Virus record (IMG/VR): IMGVR_UViG_3300027911_000020
Span: 1-48,688 of that record
Source: a virus
Length of the DNA stretch: 48,688 bases
Direction: 5' to 3' (one strand)
The position numbers and the translations under genes are program-made. The notes below the pieces were generated by a model. It worked only from the letters and a program-made list of their open reading frames with translations. It ran no database searches and was not told the origin of the DNA. Positions 1-8,096 of the stretch are shown here, piece by piece. The first letter of the stretch is position 1, and each line of letters begins with the position of its first letter.

Positions 1-21
1 CGCACATCCAACCATTCCCAA

Positions 22-97
22 GGGCCGGTAGCTCAGTTGGTAGAGCATGTGACTTTTAATCACAGGGTCGCGGGTTCGAGTCCCGCCCGGCTCACCA
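22..97 (+). tRNA. tRNA-Lys (anticodon UUU), integration target
   Basis: The segment folds as a full cloverleaf. A 7-bp acceptor stem (GGGCCGG with CCGGCUC, one G-U) is followed by a D arm with AGCUCAGUUGGUAGAGC, an anticodon stem UGUGA/UCACA with loop CUUUUAA, a T arm with GGUUCGAGUCC, discriminator A and an encoded CCA. The anticodon UUU (55-57) decodes lysine. The gene is intact because its 3' end is supplied by the prophage attachment sequence. Confidence 0.97.
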
Positions 98-99
98 GT
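73..99 (+). repeat. attL core (27-bp direct repeat)
   Basis: The bases from GGTTCGAG through CTCACCAGT are identical to 48590-48616. The copy lies within the 3' part of the tRNA-Lys gene plus two bases beyond the CCA. Sequence flanking the two copies differs at once, so 27 bp is the full identity segment within which crossover occurred. Confidence 0.93.
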
Positions 100-198
100 T
101 TTTTCTTATTAAAATCAATAACTTACATGATAACAGGATCTCGGTTGTAGTCCAGTTGTGCTTCATCGCGCTACAATGCGGCTTCGGGAGGAATACCG

Positions 199-1461
199 AT
201 GCTGAACATCTACCGCCTGCACACTGAGAAATGCGTTGCCAACCGCAAGCTCCCCAAAGAGGCCCGCTACGACCGTGAATACCGCCGTTGCCAGTGCCCC
301 ATCCACGTCGAAGGGATGATCGGTGGCGAGATGATCCGCCGCAGCTTGAAGACCTCGAACTGGCAGCGCGCCTCCCAGACGATCAGCGAAGCCGAAGCTC
401 GCGGAACGTGGGAAGTGCCGGCCGCCCCCCAACAGTCGCAAGGCCCCACCGTCGCGGAGGCTATCGAGAAGTTCCTGCTCGATGCCCGGACCCGCCTCCG
501 GCCTCCCACCGTCAAGAAATACGAAGTCCTGCTCAAGCGCGAGCGCGTCACCGGACCCGGCCGCTTCGATCCCACCCGACACTCCCCCACGCTTTCGGAG
601 TTCACCGCCTCGCGAGCCGTCCAACTCCTCAGTGAGATCAACGTGGAGACGATGCGCGAGTTCCGCCAATACTGGAAGGATGGCCACCTTGCGGCAACCA
701 AGAAGCTGGAACGTCTACGCTCATTTTTGGGATATTGCGTGGATAACGAATGGATCGCGAAGAATCCGGCGTCCGCGGTGAAGGTGCCCGAGCCCACCCA
801 GGAGGAGCAGTGTCCGACCCTACCCTTTGAGGACGATGAACTCCGGCGCATCTACGACGGTCTACCGAAGTACGCCGCCGCGCGCCACGAAGCCAGCCGC
901 GGCAAAGCCATCGACTCCGACCACCTGGTACGCTTCGAAGCGCTGATCCGCCTCATGGAGCATAGCGGACTCGCCATCGGCGACGCTACCCGGCTCGACA
1001 CCAGCCGCATCAACGGAGACCGCCTATTCCTCCGCCGCATGAAAACCGGGACGCGCGTGTACCTTCCGCTGCCCCCGTTCGTGATGGAATCGCTCAACGC
1101 CCTCACCCCGTACCAGGGCAAATACTACTTCTGGACAGGCGATGGACTCGCGGACACGCAAGCCGGAAACTACCGCCGGACGCTCCGCAAGCTCTGCGAT
1201 CAGGCTAAGGTGCCGGACGCGCACCCCCACCGTTTCCGCGATACCTTCGCCGTCCGCCTGCTTCGCGAAGGCGTACCCCTGGAGCGCGTGTCGAAGCTCC
1301 TCGGACACAAGTCAATCAAGATCACCGAACAGCACTACTGGCCATGGGTGCAGTCCCTGCAAACGCAACTCGAAGACGACGTGCGCCGCGCCTGGACCGC
1401 CGCCCCATCTAAACCAAAGAAGCTCGCCGTGATCGAAGGCGGAAAGACCAAGGTAGGTTAA
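199..1461 (+). CDS. tyrosine recombinase / phage integrase, first catalytic Arg replaced
   Basis: A 420-residue tyrosine recombinase next to attL, as expected for the enzyme that joins phage and tRNA attachment sites. The start is supported by GGGAGG (186-191) seven bases upstream. The N-terminal part has a Cys pair (CQCP) and a SAM-like core-binding domain. The C-terminal catalytic domain shows the beta-strand Lys (RRMKTG), the HxxR box HRFR (His344, Arg347), His370 in LLGHKS and nucleophile Tyr380 in EQHYW. The first catalytic Arg, normally in SGLRxxDA, is Ala259 here (SGLAIGDA). The gene converges on the excisionase-like gene and overlaps it by 4 bases. The integrase assignment is firm; full activity is less certain because of the substitution. 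Confidence 0.94.
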   Translation: MLNIYRLHTEKCVANRKLPKEARYDREYRRCQCPIHVEGMIGGEMIRRSLKTSNWQRASQTISEAEARGTWEVPAAPQQSQGPTVAEAIEKFLLDARTRLRPPTVKKYEVLLKRERVTGPGRFDPTRHSPTLSEFTASRAVQLLSEINVETMREFRQYWKDGHLAATKKLERLRSFLGYCVDNEWIAKNPASAVKVPEPTQEEQCPTLPFEDDELRRIYDGLPKYAAARHEASRGKAIDSDHLVRFEALIRLMEHSGLAIGDATRLDTSRINGDRLFLRRMKTGTRVYLPLPPFVMESLNALTPYQGKYYFWTGDGLADTQAGNYRRTLRKLCDQAKVPDAHPHRFRDTFAVRLLREGVPLERVSKLLGHKSIKITEQHYWPWVQSLQTQLEDDVRRAWTAAPSKPKKLAVIEGGKTKVG

Positions 1462-1709
1462 GCCGGCCTGCACATCATGCGCGCGTGGACTCGATGCAAG
1501 ACGGTTTCCGGTACCCGGATCGTGGTGTACCCGCGCTTGAATCGAGTCCGCGGCCGTTCCGCCCTCAGTACACCAGGCTCCTCCCTGAAGAGATCCCGCA
1601 CCATCGTCTCCGACAGCTTCCACAGTTCGGCGATATCCTGAATCGTGTAATGCTTCTCCGTGGACATCCCGTCATTCATCAGCCAATCCGCCGGAGTCTT
1701 TACGTTCAT
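1458..1709 (-). CDS. excisionase-like helix-turn-helix protein
   Basis: An 83-residue protein with a predicted DNA-binding helix-turn-helix near residues 20-45 (YTIQDIAELWKLSETMVRDL), followed by a short basic wing region and a conserved-looking tail (TTIRVPETVLHRVH). Its size, fold and position, tail to tail with the integrase, suit a recombination directionality factor, but this is inference from context. It is the last gene of the leftward operon and its ATG overlaps the TGA of the preceding gene (ATGA). An alternative role is a small transcription regulator of integration genes. Confidence 0.6.
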   Translation of the reverse strand: MNVKTPADWLMNDGMSTEKHYTIQDIAELWKLSETMVRDLFREEPGVLRAERPRTRFKRGYTTIRVPETVLHRVHARMMCRPA

Positions 1710-2116
1710 CGCTTCGCCTCCGTCACGTGATCCCGCAGTTCGTCAATCGTGTACATCCCCAAAGCCGACAGCACGCCCTGAACGAATCCAAGCCAGCGAT
1801 TCACCTTGCCATCGTCCGGTAGGCCCGGAATGCACTCCAGCATCCATCGCAGATGGCGCACCTTCTCCCCCACGAACACATCCATGCGCGACGTGTCCGC
1901 CTTCTGCGCAGTACCGGCGCCGCCCTGCGTGATTCGCTGATCGTACATCCGGCACAGATCCCGCAATCGCTCCTCGGTGAACTCTCCGCGCCGCGGAGCC
2001 TCCAATAGCGGACGCACCGCGCCCCACCATCGCCGCACCACCTCCCGCTCCGCCGAATCGTTCATCAGTCCGATCCCCCCGGATATCCTCTGGAGAATCT
2101 CCGCCCGCTCCGTCAT
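1706..2116 (-). CDS. hypothetical phage protein, 136 aa
   Basis: I do not recognise this protein. The start at 2116 was chosen because its ATG overlaps the stop of the upstream gene (ATGA at 2113-2116), as at most junctions in this operon; a longer in-frame version lacks such support. It is charged, largely helical in appearance (RWWGAVRPLLE, EERLRDLCRMYDQ) and has a repeated Met/Leu helix near the end. It contains no cysteine cluster, signal peptide or membrane segment. It is co-transcribed with the excisionase-like gene. Confidence 0.6.
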   Translation of the reverse strand: MTERAEILQRISGGIGLMNDSAEREVVRRWWGAVRPLLEAPRRGEFTEERLRDLCRMYDQRITQGGAGTAQKADTSRMDVFVGEKVRHLRWMLECIPGLPDDGKVNRWLGFVQGVLSALGMYTIDELRDHVTEAKR

Positions 2117-2343
2117 ATCGACACCGAACCTTCCCCGCCGATCCGGACCCACCCCGAGCCGTGACACAGCGCGCACTTCGCCTTCGGCGAGCGTCCGAGG
2201 TTCGAACACTCACACTCCGTGATGGACGCGACGCATGAGCGACACGAACGGACGCCGCCGCGCATCACTCCAGGCCTGTGCCAGCGGCAATCTCCGCCGG
2301 CAGTCGCCACCGCATCCCGCTCCTGATCCGTCGCTCCCGTCAT
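2113..2343 (-). CDS. small zinc-finger-like protein, 76 aa
   Basis: The reading frame carries CRSC, then CEC, then CALCHGSGWVRI near the C-terminus. This CxxC/CxxC pattern, ending in a CxxCxGSGW motif, resembles DnaJ-type or rubredoxin-type zinc knuckles. The ATG at 2343 overlaps the TGA of the upstream gene, and the stop overlaps the next ATG, both as ATGA, which fixes the limits. A partner or nucleic-acid target cannot be assigned. Zinc binding is predicted from cysteine spacing alone. Confidence 0.55.
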   Translation of the reverse strand: MTGATDQERDAVATAGGDCRWHRPGVMRGGVRSCRSCVASITECECSNLGRSPKAKCALCHGSGWVRIGGEGSVSI

Positions 2344-2606
2344 CCCGCCACGTCCTCCATAAATAGCCTCATCTGCTCCACCGCCACGCCCAACTCGAAG
2401 CCGGCCAACTTCACACCCGTGCGGACCTGAAACTCTCGAACCCACCGCTCCGCGTGCGCCACGGTGTTCGCCACCGCCAACCTCTCGCCACGCCCGTGAT
2501 TGCTTCCGCCACACACGCAATCGCAAGCCAGGTGGCGCGCCCCATAACATCGCGCGTCGCACGTCCCCACGCATCCCGCCGAGTTGTAGACGCTAATCAA
2601 CGTCAC
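2340..2606 (-). CDS. Cys-rich conserved protein (CDARCY...CDCVCGG motif)
   Basis: An 88-residue protein whose first half contains eight closely spaced cysteines, including GCVGTCDARCY and CDCVCGGSNHGRG, a pattern I have seen in uncharacterised bacterial and phage proteins. The second half is helical (VAHAERWVREFQ, AVEQMRLFMED). I chose a GTG start at 2606, which overlaps the end of dnaB by 14 bases and has GAGG about eight bases upstream; a TTG two codons later is also possible. It probably binds metal; the role is unknown. Confidence 0.55.
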   Translation of the reverse strand: MTLISVYNSAGCVGTCDARCYGARHLACDCVCGGSNHGRGERLAVANTVAHAERWVREFQVRTGVKLAGFELGVAVEQMRLFMEDVAG

Positions 2607-3948
2607 CGCGCGTCGCCTCTTCGAACCGCACAATCTCGCCGAACCACGCCAGCGGAATCCGGCCAATCGGTCCGCCGCGTTGCTTGAGGAGCTCCAGGTC
2701 CGCCAGCCCGTTCAACTCCGGCTTGTCCTTCATGTACGTCTCCATCCTTACGATGGCCGCCACTACGTCTGCGTCTTGCTCCACGCTGCCGGACTCACGT
2801 AGATCCGACAGCACCGGCCGCCATCCGTCCGGATTCGACGCACTGCCCCGCGTCTCCACTGCTCGACTCAACTGCGACAACACCAGCATTGGAACCTTGC
2901 AGTCCTTCGCAATCAGCTTCATGTTCCGACTCAGCCGCGACATCGCCGCCACCCGTTCCGAGTCCTTGCACTGCAACATGAGCTGTATGTAATCCACAAT
3001 CACCAACCCAACCGGTCCGCGCGCCTGCTGCTTGCGTATCTTGGCGTGGATCTCCTGCTCCGAAGTGTTTGCCTTATCGTCGATGTAGATCCGGTCATCG
3101 ACCGCGATCTCGGAAGTAGCCTTCCACGCGCGCCCCTCCTCCTCCTTCGACATATACCCGCCGCCGAAGCGCTGGGTGTTGATCCGTGCCCGCGAACAGA
3201 TCAGCCTGTCCAATAACTCCTCTTTGGCCATCTCCAGCGAGAAGATTGCCGTGATATGTGCCGCGCGCTCCTCATTCACCGGCACTGACACCCGTTCCGC
3301 GATATTCAACGCGAGTGCCGTCTTCCCTTGCGCCGGACGCGCCGCCAGGATATACAACTTCCCCGGCTGCAATCCGCCGGTCATCACATCGAGCGACGGG
3401 TAGCCGGTCGATATTCCCTTGACCTTATTCCTCCGGTCGATATACGCACCGATCCCGCCCGCCTCCTCGATCATCTGCGCCGGAGTCACCAGAGAGGTCT
3501 GAGTACACCCCTCCGCCAACTGAAGCAACGTGGCGTTCGCCCCGGACAGGATCTCCGCCGGTTGCTCCTCTCCAGACATCGCCCGTCCCGATAGGTGCTG
3601 GCACGCTAACACGATGCTTCGCAGTGTGGACTTGTCCTTGACGATCCGGATGTACTCATCGATATTCGGGATCTGAGGTAGACCGTCATCCAGCGACACC
3701 AGGTAGCTCAAGCCGTCGCACGACTCCAACTCACCGAACTTCATCAGTTCATTAGCCACCGTGATCCGGTCTATCTTGTCGCCGCGCTCGGATAGTCCGG
3801 CCATGCGCTTGAAGATGCGCCGATGTTTCTCCAGGCTGAAATCGTTCGACTCCAGCGCGCCGGTAGCCAGTGCCCAGAAGCTGTCATCCAGTAGGATTGA
3901 CCCGAGCACAAACCGTTCCGCGTCTACGTTGCTCGGTAATCCACTCAT
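2593..3948 (-). CDS. dnaB: replicative DNA helicase, DnaB family
   Basis: A 451-residue hexameric helicase, close to full bacterial DnaB length. Residues 8-110 form the N-terminal DnaB domain (AERFVLGSILLDD). Residues 170-445 form the RecA-type motor, with Walker A ARPAQGKT at 203-210, Walker B LVIVDY at 315-320 and the DnaB-type DLRESGSVEQDAD segment. It would unwind phage DNA at the fork, loaded probably with the upstream DUF1376 protein. Its ATG overlaps the stop of that gene. No separate primase is seen in the window, so host primase is probably recruited. Confidence 0.96.
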   Translation of the reverse strand: MSGLPSNVDAERFVLGSILLDDSFWALATGALESNDFSLEKHRRIFKRMAGLSERGDKIDRITVANELMKFGELESCDGLSYLVSLDDGLPQIPNIDEYIRIVKDKSTLRSIVLACQHLSGRAMSGEEQPAEILSGANATLLQLAEGCTQTSLVTPAQMIEEAGGIGAYIDRRNKVKGISTGYPSLDVMTGGLQPGKLYILAARPAQGKTALALNIAERVSVPVNEERAAHITAIFSLEMAKEELLDRLICSRARINTQRFGGGYMSKEEEGRAWKATSEIAVDDRIYIDDKANTSEQEIHAKIRKQQARGPVGLVIVDYIQLMLQCKDSERVAAMSRLSRNMKLIAKDCKVPMLVLSQLSRAVETRGSASNPDGWRPVLSDLRESGSVEQDADVVAAIVRMETYMKDKPELNGLADLELLKQRGGPIGRIPLAWFGEIVRFEEATRGDVD

Positions 3949-4664
3949 CCAGTAATGCTCCGTGGATTGAAGTACGGAACCGGTTTCTTCGGCGCCGGAG
4001 CCGCGCGCAAGTGGTCTTTATACTGCCCCGCCGAGATGAAGTTCGAAGCCTTCGGTACGAACTTCCCGTTATCCTTCTGCCAGGCTTCGCACCCGACGGC
4101 CACCTTGAGCCCCGCCACGATGTCCGCCGCCTCCTCCTCTCGCGACAGGATCGCTCGGCACGCAATCTCCTCATCCAGGCGATGCGCCGGATAGATCCGT
4201 TTAAACTCCTCCCACCGCTCCATGATCCCCGTGTCGCGTACCCGCGCCGGTTCCGCGTGCGGAGTCTCCGCCGGCACCTCCGGAGCAACCGGAGCCGGAC
4301 CGTAGGTCTTTGTGCGACGCCGCGACGCCGATACCACTCCGCCCTTGACGTTGCCCGCCAGGCGCGCCATGGCCGCATCCCGCTCACCTTCCACGCGCCC
4401 CTGGATCAACTCTCCCGGCCGCTCCGGATGCTCCCTGTAGCATGGCGCCAGAGCCACCCAGATCCGCTCCATCTTCTCCACGTCGCAGTGGAGCAACCGC
4501 GCCAGCGCCCGCCGATCCGCCGGCACGCTCCCATTCACCCACTGCGTAAGGATGAGTCTGAAGTACGCGCCGAGTTCATCCAACTCCATCGCCTGGACAT
4601 CCCGGTCCGCGATGAACTCATAGACGTACAGCGGCATCCACTCCGGAACGTTCTGTTGGCTCAC
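3945..4664 (-). CDS. DUF1376 (YdaU-like) protein, probable replication initiation/helicase partner
   Basis: The N-terminal 75 residues (MPLYVYEFIADRD, LDELGAYFRLILTQWVNGSVP) match the DUF1376/YdaU pattern found in phage replication proteins beside helicase genes. A charged linker follows, then a C-terminal region (WEEFKRIYPAHRLDEE, VPKASNFISAGQYKDH) like the C-terminal parts of phage replication proteins. The start was set at GTG 4664, which overlaps the upstream TGA as GTGA; a longer in-frame ATG version lacks this coupling. Lying directly before dnaB with a 4-base overlap supports a role as origin-binding or helicase-loading factor, which is inference. Confidence 0.75.
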   Translation of the reverse strand: MSQQNVPEWMPLYVYEFIADRDVQAMELDELGAYFRLILTQWVNGSVPADRRALARLLHCDVEKMERIWVALAPCYREHPERPGELIQGRVEGERDAAMARLAGNVKGGVVSASRRRTKTYGPAPVAPEVPAETPHAEPARVRDTGIMERWEEFKRIYPAHRLDEEIACRAILSREEEAADIVAGLKVAVGCEAWQKDNGKFVPKASNFISAGQYKDHLRAAPAPKKPVPYFNPRSITG

Positions 4665-4939
4665 CTCGATACCCCCAAGAGATCCTTCACGGTCCGCAAC
4701 TTCCACCCATCCTGCACCAGTCCCGCGATTCCATCCAGGACGCACAGCGCCATCAACGCATCGACGTGCTTGAACCGCTCGCCGCGGAAGTCGTGCCAGT
4801 GGGCATGGCTCTCCTTATGCTTTCCGCAAGCCGCCAGGACGAAGTGATCTCCGCCGCCGCGCTGAATATCCAGCCCCGCACACCCGCACGACCATTGGAC
4901 GATGGACCCTTCTAGCGAGACGCCACAGTCACCGGCCAT
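4661..4939 (-). CDS. hypothetical protein with C-x-C...C-x-x-H cluster
   Basis: A 92-residue protein I do not recognise. It has SCGC, then AACGKHKESHAHWH, a Cys/His-rich stretch that could bind one metal ion, followed by an amphipathic C-terminal half (FKHVDALMALCVLDGIAGLV). The chosen ATG at 4939 overlaps the end of the DUF5131 gene by 11 bases, and the gene ends with a GTGA overlap onto the DUF1376 gene. It belongs to the helicase operon. Confidence 0.5.
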   Translation of the reverse strand: MAGDCGVSLEGSIVQWSCGCAGLDIQRGGGDHFVLAACGKHKESHAHWHDFRGERFKHVDALMALCVLDGIAGLVQDGWKLRTVKDLLGVSR

Positions 4940-5831
4940 TGGCCACCTTCGGCATCTCGTGCCACTCGCGACCATCGAGCAACGCGCCAGCGGATTTCTT
5001 GCCGATACGGTCCGACGCTACACCGCCGCCCCACTCGATCAGTTTCATCGAGCCGGATTGCCCGCCATCCGGACCGCACTGAGGATAGAACCATCCGTTC
5101 CGGTCACAACTTCCGCCCACGTATTCTCCCCACTGCTTAAAGAAGTACGCGACGTTCGCCGCCTGGCACTGATCGCGCAACGACCGCGCCCATCCCGGAT
5201 TCATCGCCCGCGCGTTCGATCCGGACTCGCCACCCACAATCACCCAGTCCAGGCCCGGACCGTCAAGGCAGAGATCCAACGGACCAAGCAACGGTTCCGC
5301 CGAGATGAACCGCACCGCCGCCCCCGGCACCTGCAAGAGATACTCCGCGCGCTTGAGCGTCTGCGGACCCGTCACCGTCACACCCGGCCAGACGTTCCGC
5401 GGTATCGGGTGACGTTGCCAGTAATCGAGCATTCGCCGTCCGCGCTTCGTCAACAAGATGTAGACGTGCGGAGAGTCCGCCATCGCTGGCAACTTCGGAG
5501 TGAGCCACGTCTCCGGGTCAATGCTCTCCGTAAACGGGTCCGACAGGTCGCACGTGAAGATGATACGCGGATAACCATTGAGCCACGGCTTATCCGGCCG
5601 GTCTTTCCCCGTCAGGTCCGGCCACGCGATAGCCTTCGCCAGGCGCCCCGGCATCAACGTAGGGGTATCGAACGATGGACCCCAACCCGGCAGGCCCGCA
5701 TAGCGCCCCACAAGCCCCGCCGCATAGCAATGACTCTCCGGGTTGCCCTTGCGATGCAGTTCGCATCCGTCGCATCCCACCAACTCATTCACCGTTGAGT
5801 CGCACCAGCCGATGTCAGTCTTGATTCCCAT
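4929..5831 (-). CDS. phage Gp37/Gp68-like DUF5131 family protein
   Basis: A 300-residue protein with the features of DUF5131: start MGIKTDIGWCDSTVN, the cysteine set GCDGCELH...HCYA, the IIFTCDLSDPF motif, ILLTKRGRRM and the strongly conserved FISAEPLLGP...WVIVGGESG. The family is common in phages and mobile elements; the fold is thought to relate to radical-SAM enzymes, but no reaction is established. The three N-terminal cysteines could hold an Fe-S cluster. It ends inside the next gene, within the replication operon. Confidence 0.88.
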   Translation of the reverse strand: MGIKTDIGWCDSTVNELVGCDGCELHRKGNPESHCYAAGLVGRYAGLPGWGPSFDTPTLMPGRLAKAIAWPDLTGKDRPDKPWLNGYPRIIFTCDLSDPFTESIDPETWLTPKLPAMADSPHVYILLTKRGRRMLDYWQRHPIPRNVWPGVTVTGPQTLKRAEYLLQVPGAAVRFISAEPLLGPLDLCLDGPGLDWVIVGGESGSNARAMNPGWARSLRDQCQAANVAYFFKQWGEYVGGSCDRNGWFYPQCGPDGGQSGSMKLIEWGGGVASDRIGKKSAGALLDGREWHEMPKVANGR

Positions 5832-5841
5832 AGATCTCCCC

Positions 5842-6126
5842 TTACAGCGCCTTCACATCCGGATCAGCCTGTCCCGGCCGCCACCGATGAATCAACCGCC
5901 GAACCCCATCCGGACACTCGAACGTTCGCAGTCTCCGCATCTCGGCAGACTTCGGCCATCTCCGTGTCTTTACCTGGACAAGCACCACGTCACTCCGCCG
6001 GACGCCGATCAGATCCCACACACCCCGCGATCCCGCCGAGCGCGTGCAAACGTATCCGTCCCGCTCAAGCACCGCAATAGACCGCTTCTCAGCGCGCGTG
6101 CCCTGATGGACGTTGCTCACAATCAC
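5842..6126 (-). CDS. Holliday-junction-resolvase-like PD-(D/E)XK nuclease
   Basis: A 94-residue protein resembling archaeal Hjc/VRR-type nucleases: N-terminal Glu in RAEKRSIAVLERDGYVC, then SAGSRGVWDLIGVRRSDVVLVQVKTRR, which gives the E...D...(Q/E)xK arrangement with Gln in the QVK position. It would cut branched DNA during phage replication or recombination. I chose the GTG at 6126 because it overlaps the upstream TGA (GTGA); an ATG at 6144 is an alternative. The neighbouring winged-helix gene is translationally coupled. Confidence 0.72.
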   Translation of the reverse strand: MIVSNVHQGTRAEKRSIAVLERDGYVCTRSAGSRGVWDLIGVRRSDVVLVQVKTRRWPKSAEMRRLRTFECPDGVRRLIHRWRPGQADPDVKAL

Positions 6127-6437
6127 GCGGGGATTACCTCCCACACCGTAGCCGCCCGCCCACTCTTCGTCTTGCGCGTCCGGCCGGAGTCCCGCACCTT
6201 TCCCGCCTGCACCAACTCGATCCGCCGCGGCCGTTGCGTGCTCGGGTTGAGCTTCAACATGCGCTGTATCTCCTCATCGGTCCGTCCGTGAGTCGATTGC
6301 TGAATCACCATCAGCACCGCCGCTCGATCCGTGACAGCCGGCGAACGCATCCCCTCCGCCGCCGCCCGCGACGTGCCGGAGTGTGCCTGAAACGGCAACG
6401 TCTCCGGCGTCTCAAACATCGACAGTTGATCGCTCAT
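6123..6437 (-). CDS. winged-helix-type phage protein (GRTDEEIQ motif)
   Basis: A 104-residue protein. A helical segment (AAVLMVIQQS) precedes THGRTDEEIQRMLKLNPSTQRPRRIELVQAGKV and a basic turn RDSGRTRKTKSGR, ending TVWEVIP. This reads as a compact winged helix, with recognition helix TQRPRRIELV, of the type seen in phage replication regions near resolvases. ATGA overlaps occur at the start (6434-6437) and GTGA at the end, so it is part of one polycistronic unit. DNA binding is inferred. Confidence 0.62.
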   Translation of the reverse strand: MSDQLSMFETPETLPFQAHSGTSRAAAEGMRSPAVTDRAAVLMVIQQSTHGRTDEEIQRMLKLNPSTQRPRRIELVQAGKVRDSGRTRKTKSGRAATVWEVIPA

Positions 6438-6688
6438 AAGCCACGCACCGTCCTGTTATGAACCTCCGCTTCCATCGTCTCCGCCAGTTCGTACGCTGGA
6501 CCCGGACCGAGGTCTCCCCGGTACGGAGTGCTAAACGCGCGCAACGCATCGGCACGCGCCGCCAGGAGTGCCGTCGTGATCTGCTCTGTCATCGAGCCAA
6601 CCAGACTCGGAGCCAACACTCCGACCAGCCGCTTGACGGACTTCTCCGCCGCTACCTTGCACTTCGCCAACTCTCCCGCCACGTCCAT
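6434..6688 (-). CDS. hypothetical protein, 84 aa
   Basis: Not recognised. The ATG at 6688 was preferred to an earlier GTG because GAAGGGGG lies five to ten bases upstream. The protein is mostly helical, with a Val/Leu-rich middle (VKRLVGVLAPSLVGSMTEQITTALLAARADALRAF) and a final acidic helix. There are no cysteines after the first 12 residues and no membrane helix of convincing length. It is coupled by ATGA to the winged-helix gene. Confidence 0.5.
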   Translation of the reverse strand: MDVAGELAKCKVAAEKSVKRLVGVLAPSLVGSMTEQITTALLAARADALRAFSTPYRGDLGPGPAYELAETMEAEVHNRTVRGL

Positions 6689-6817
6689 ACCGACCCCCTT
6701 CAGTTCCAGCACACCCGAACGCCGACGTATTCATCCGGCGCGATCTGGTAGCATTAGCGCCACACCACCGAGATCTCCGCGCACCGCTGCATCTTGATGT
6801 ACCGCCAGTAGAAAGCG

Positions 6818-6961
6818 TCAATCACGTAACGCATCCCGAACCACGCCGAATCCGATCTGAAGAATGAGGTATCCAGCCAGGTACCGCCACTCTCCGTTGA
6901 ACGCCGCCCACGCCATCCCGAACCAGCAGAAGATGATCCCGACACCCATCAACAGAGTCAT
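6818..6961 (-). CDS. small membrane protein, 47 aa
   Basis: An open frame starting three bases after the dnaN stop. It encodes MTLLMGVGIIFCWFGMAWAAF, a charged turn NGEWR, then YLAGYLILQIGFGVV and a charged end. This is two predicted membrane-spanning hairpin helices with a short polar turn. The gene lies in the tight dnaN operon, in the only gap that would otherwise be empty there. The function is unknown; small two-helix proteins of phages include holins and superinfection-exclusion factors, and neither can be chosen. Confidence 0.5.
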   Translation of the reverse strand: MTLLMGVGIIFCWFGMAWAAFNGEWRYLAGYLILQIGFGVVRDALRD

Positions 6962-6964
6962 CGT

Positions 6965-8053
6965 TCAGATCCTCATCGGCATGACCACGTACCGGTAGTC
7001 CGCCGCGCCCGCCGGCCGGAACTCGCCAGCCGACTTCGCATCGTTCAGCCGCAACTCCACAGCCTCCGTGTCCACCACTCCCAGGAATTCCGACAGGTAC
7101 TGAGCGTTGAATCCCATCTCCATCGGAGATCCGGAGTAGTCGCACTGCACCGCTTCCGTGCTCTCGCCGGCTTCCACTGTTGCCGCGAACACCTCCAGCG
7201 CTCCATCCTTCAGCGACAACTTCACCGACCGCGACCGCTCATCCGCGAACTGCGCCACGCGCGAAAGCGCTCCGGCCAACTCCGCCCGATTGAGCGTCAC
7301 TACCACCTTCGATTCCTTGGGCAGCACACGCAGATAGTCCGGGAAGTTGCCCGTAACCTTGCGCGCCACAAGTAGCGTTTCGCCCGTTCGGAAGTACAGG
7401 TGATTGTCATCCTGCGATAGCGCGACCGTCTCCGCCCCGCTCGACAATTGCGGCAGGTTCTTGATGGCGGAAAGCGGGAGAATGAACTTCGTGGTCTGAT
7501 CTCCGGGCAACTCCGCCGAAGTGAACGCCAGGCGATGTCCGTCTGTCGCCACCAATTGCAAGCGCCCGCCGGAGTGCTCGAACAGCGCGCCGTTCAACGT
7601 GAACCGAGATTCCACCGTGGTGATAGCCAACTGCGTCCGCTTAATGAGCGCCAACAGTGGCCCAACCGGTACCGCCAGACTGGACTCCGGCGCCGCCGGC
7701 ATCTCGGGAAAGGACTCCGCCGACATCCCGGAGATACGGGTCCGAGCGCGTCCGGCCGTGATCGTGGCCCACGCCTTATCGTCAACCTTGAACTTGACCT
7801 CTCCCTCCGCCAGCAATCGGCTGTACTCCGACAGCTTCTTGCTCGGCAGAGTCGCGACGCCAGGCTCGGCGACCGTCGCCGCGATGCGCACGCTCAGCGC
7901 GATATTCAGATCCGTTCCCGTGATAGTCAGCGAATCCGCATCGGCGTGCAGTTTCACGTTACTGAGGACCGGAATCGTGGAGCGCTTTTCGACCACACGT
8001 CCAACCAGTGCCAGCGCTTGACACAGGGCGGACTTCGCCACCGTAAACTGCAT
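6965..8053 (-). CDS. dnaN: DNA polymerase III sliding clamp (beta subunit)
   Basis: A 362-residue, full-length beta clamp (E. coli DnaN is 366) with the three repeated clamp domains. The N-terminus MQFTVAKSALCQALALVGRVVEKRSTIPVLSN, the central ATDGHRLAFTS motif and the C-terminus YRYVVMPMRI are all characteristic, and the last forms part of the hydrophobic cleft that binds polymerase and other clamp partners. The phage carries no polymerase in this window, so the clamp would act with host polymerase III or clamp-dependent repair enzymes. It lies with DnaB in one leftward operon. Confidence 0.97.
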   Translation of the reverse strand: MQFTVAKSALCQALALVGRVVEKRSTIPVLSNVKLHADADSLTITGTDLNIALSVRIAATVAEPGVATLPSKKLSEYSRLLAEGEVKFKVDDKAWATITAGRARTRISGMSAESFPEMPAAPESSLAVPVGPLLALIKRTQLAITTVESRFTLNGALFEHSGGRLQLVATDGHRLAFTSAELPGDQTTKFILPLSAIKNLPQLSSGAETVALSQDDNHLYFRTGETLLVARKVTGNFPDYLRVLPKESKVVVTLNRAELAGALSRVAQFADERSRSVKLSLKDGALEVFAATVEAGESTEAVQCDYSGSPMEMGFNAQYLSEFLGVVDTEAVELRLNDAKSAGEFRPAGAADYRYVVMPMRI

Positions 8054-8096
8054 AATTCTCCTGATTCGCTAATTGGATTGCCCGCGCTACGGCAGG

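Noticed and set aside
145-177. Promoter for the integrase gene (TTGTAG...TACAAT)
   Set aside because: Spacing of 21 bases is too long; only the TACAAT box is acceptable, so it was not listed.
6754-6834. Very short leftward frame (26 aa) between the small membrane protein and the 84-aa gene
   Set aside because: Too short, overlaps the preceding gene and lacks a ribosome site; nothing supports translation.
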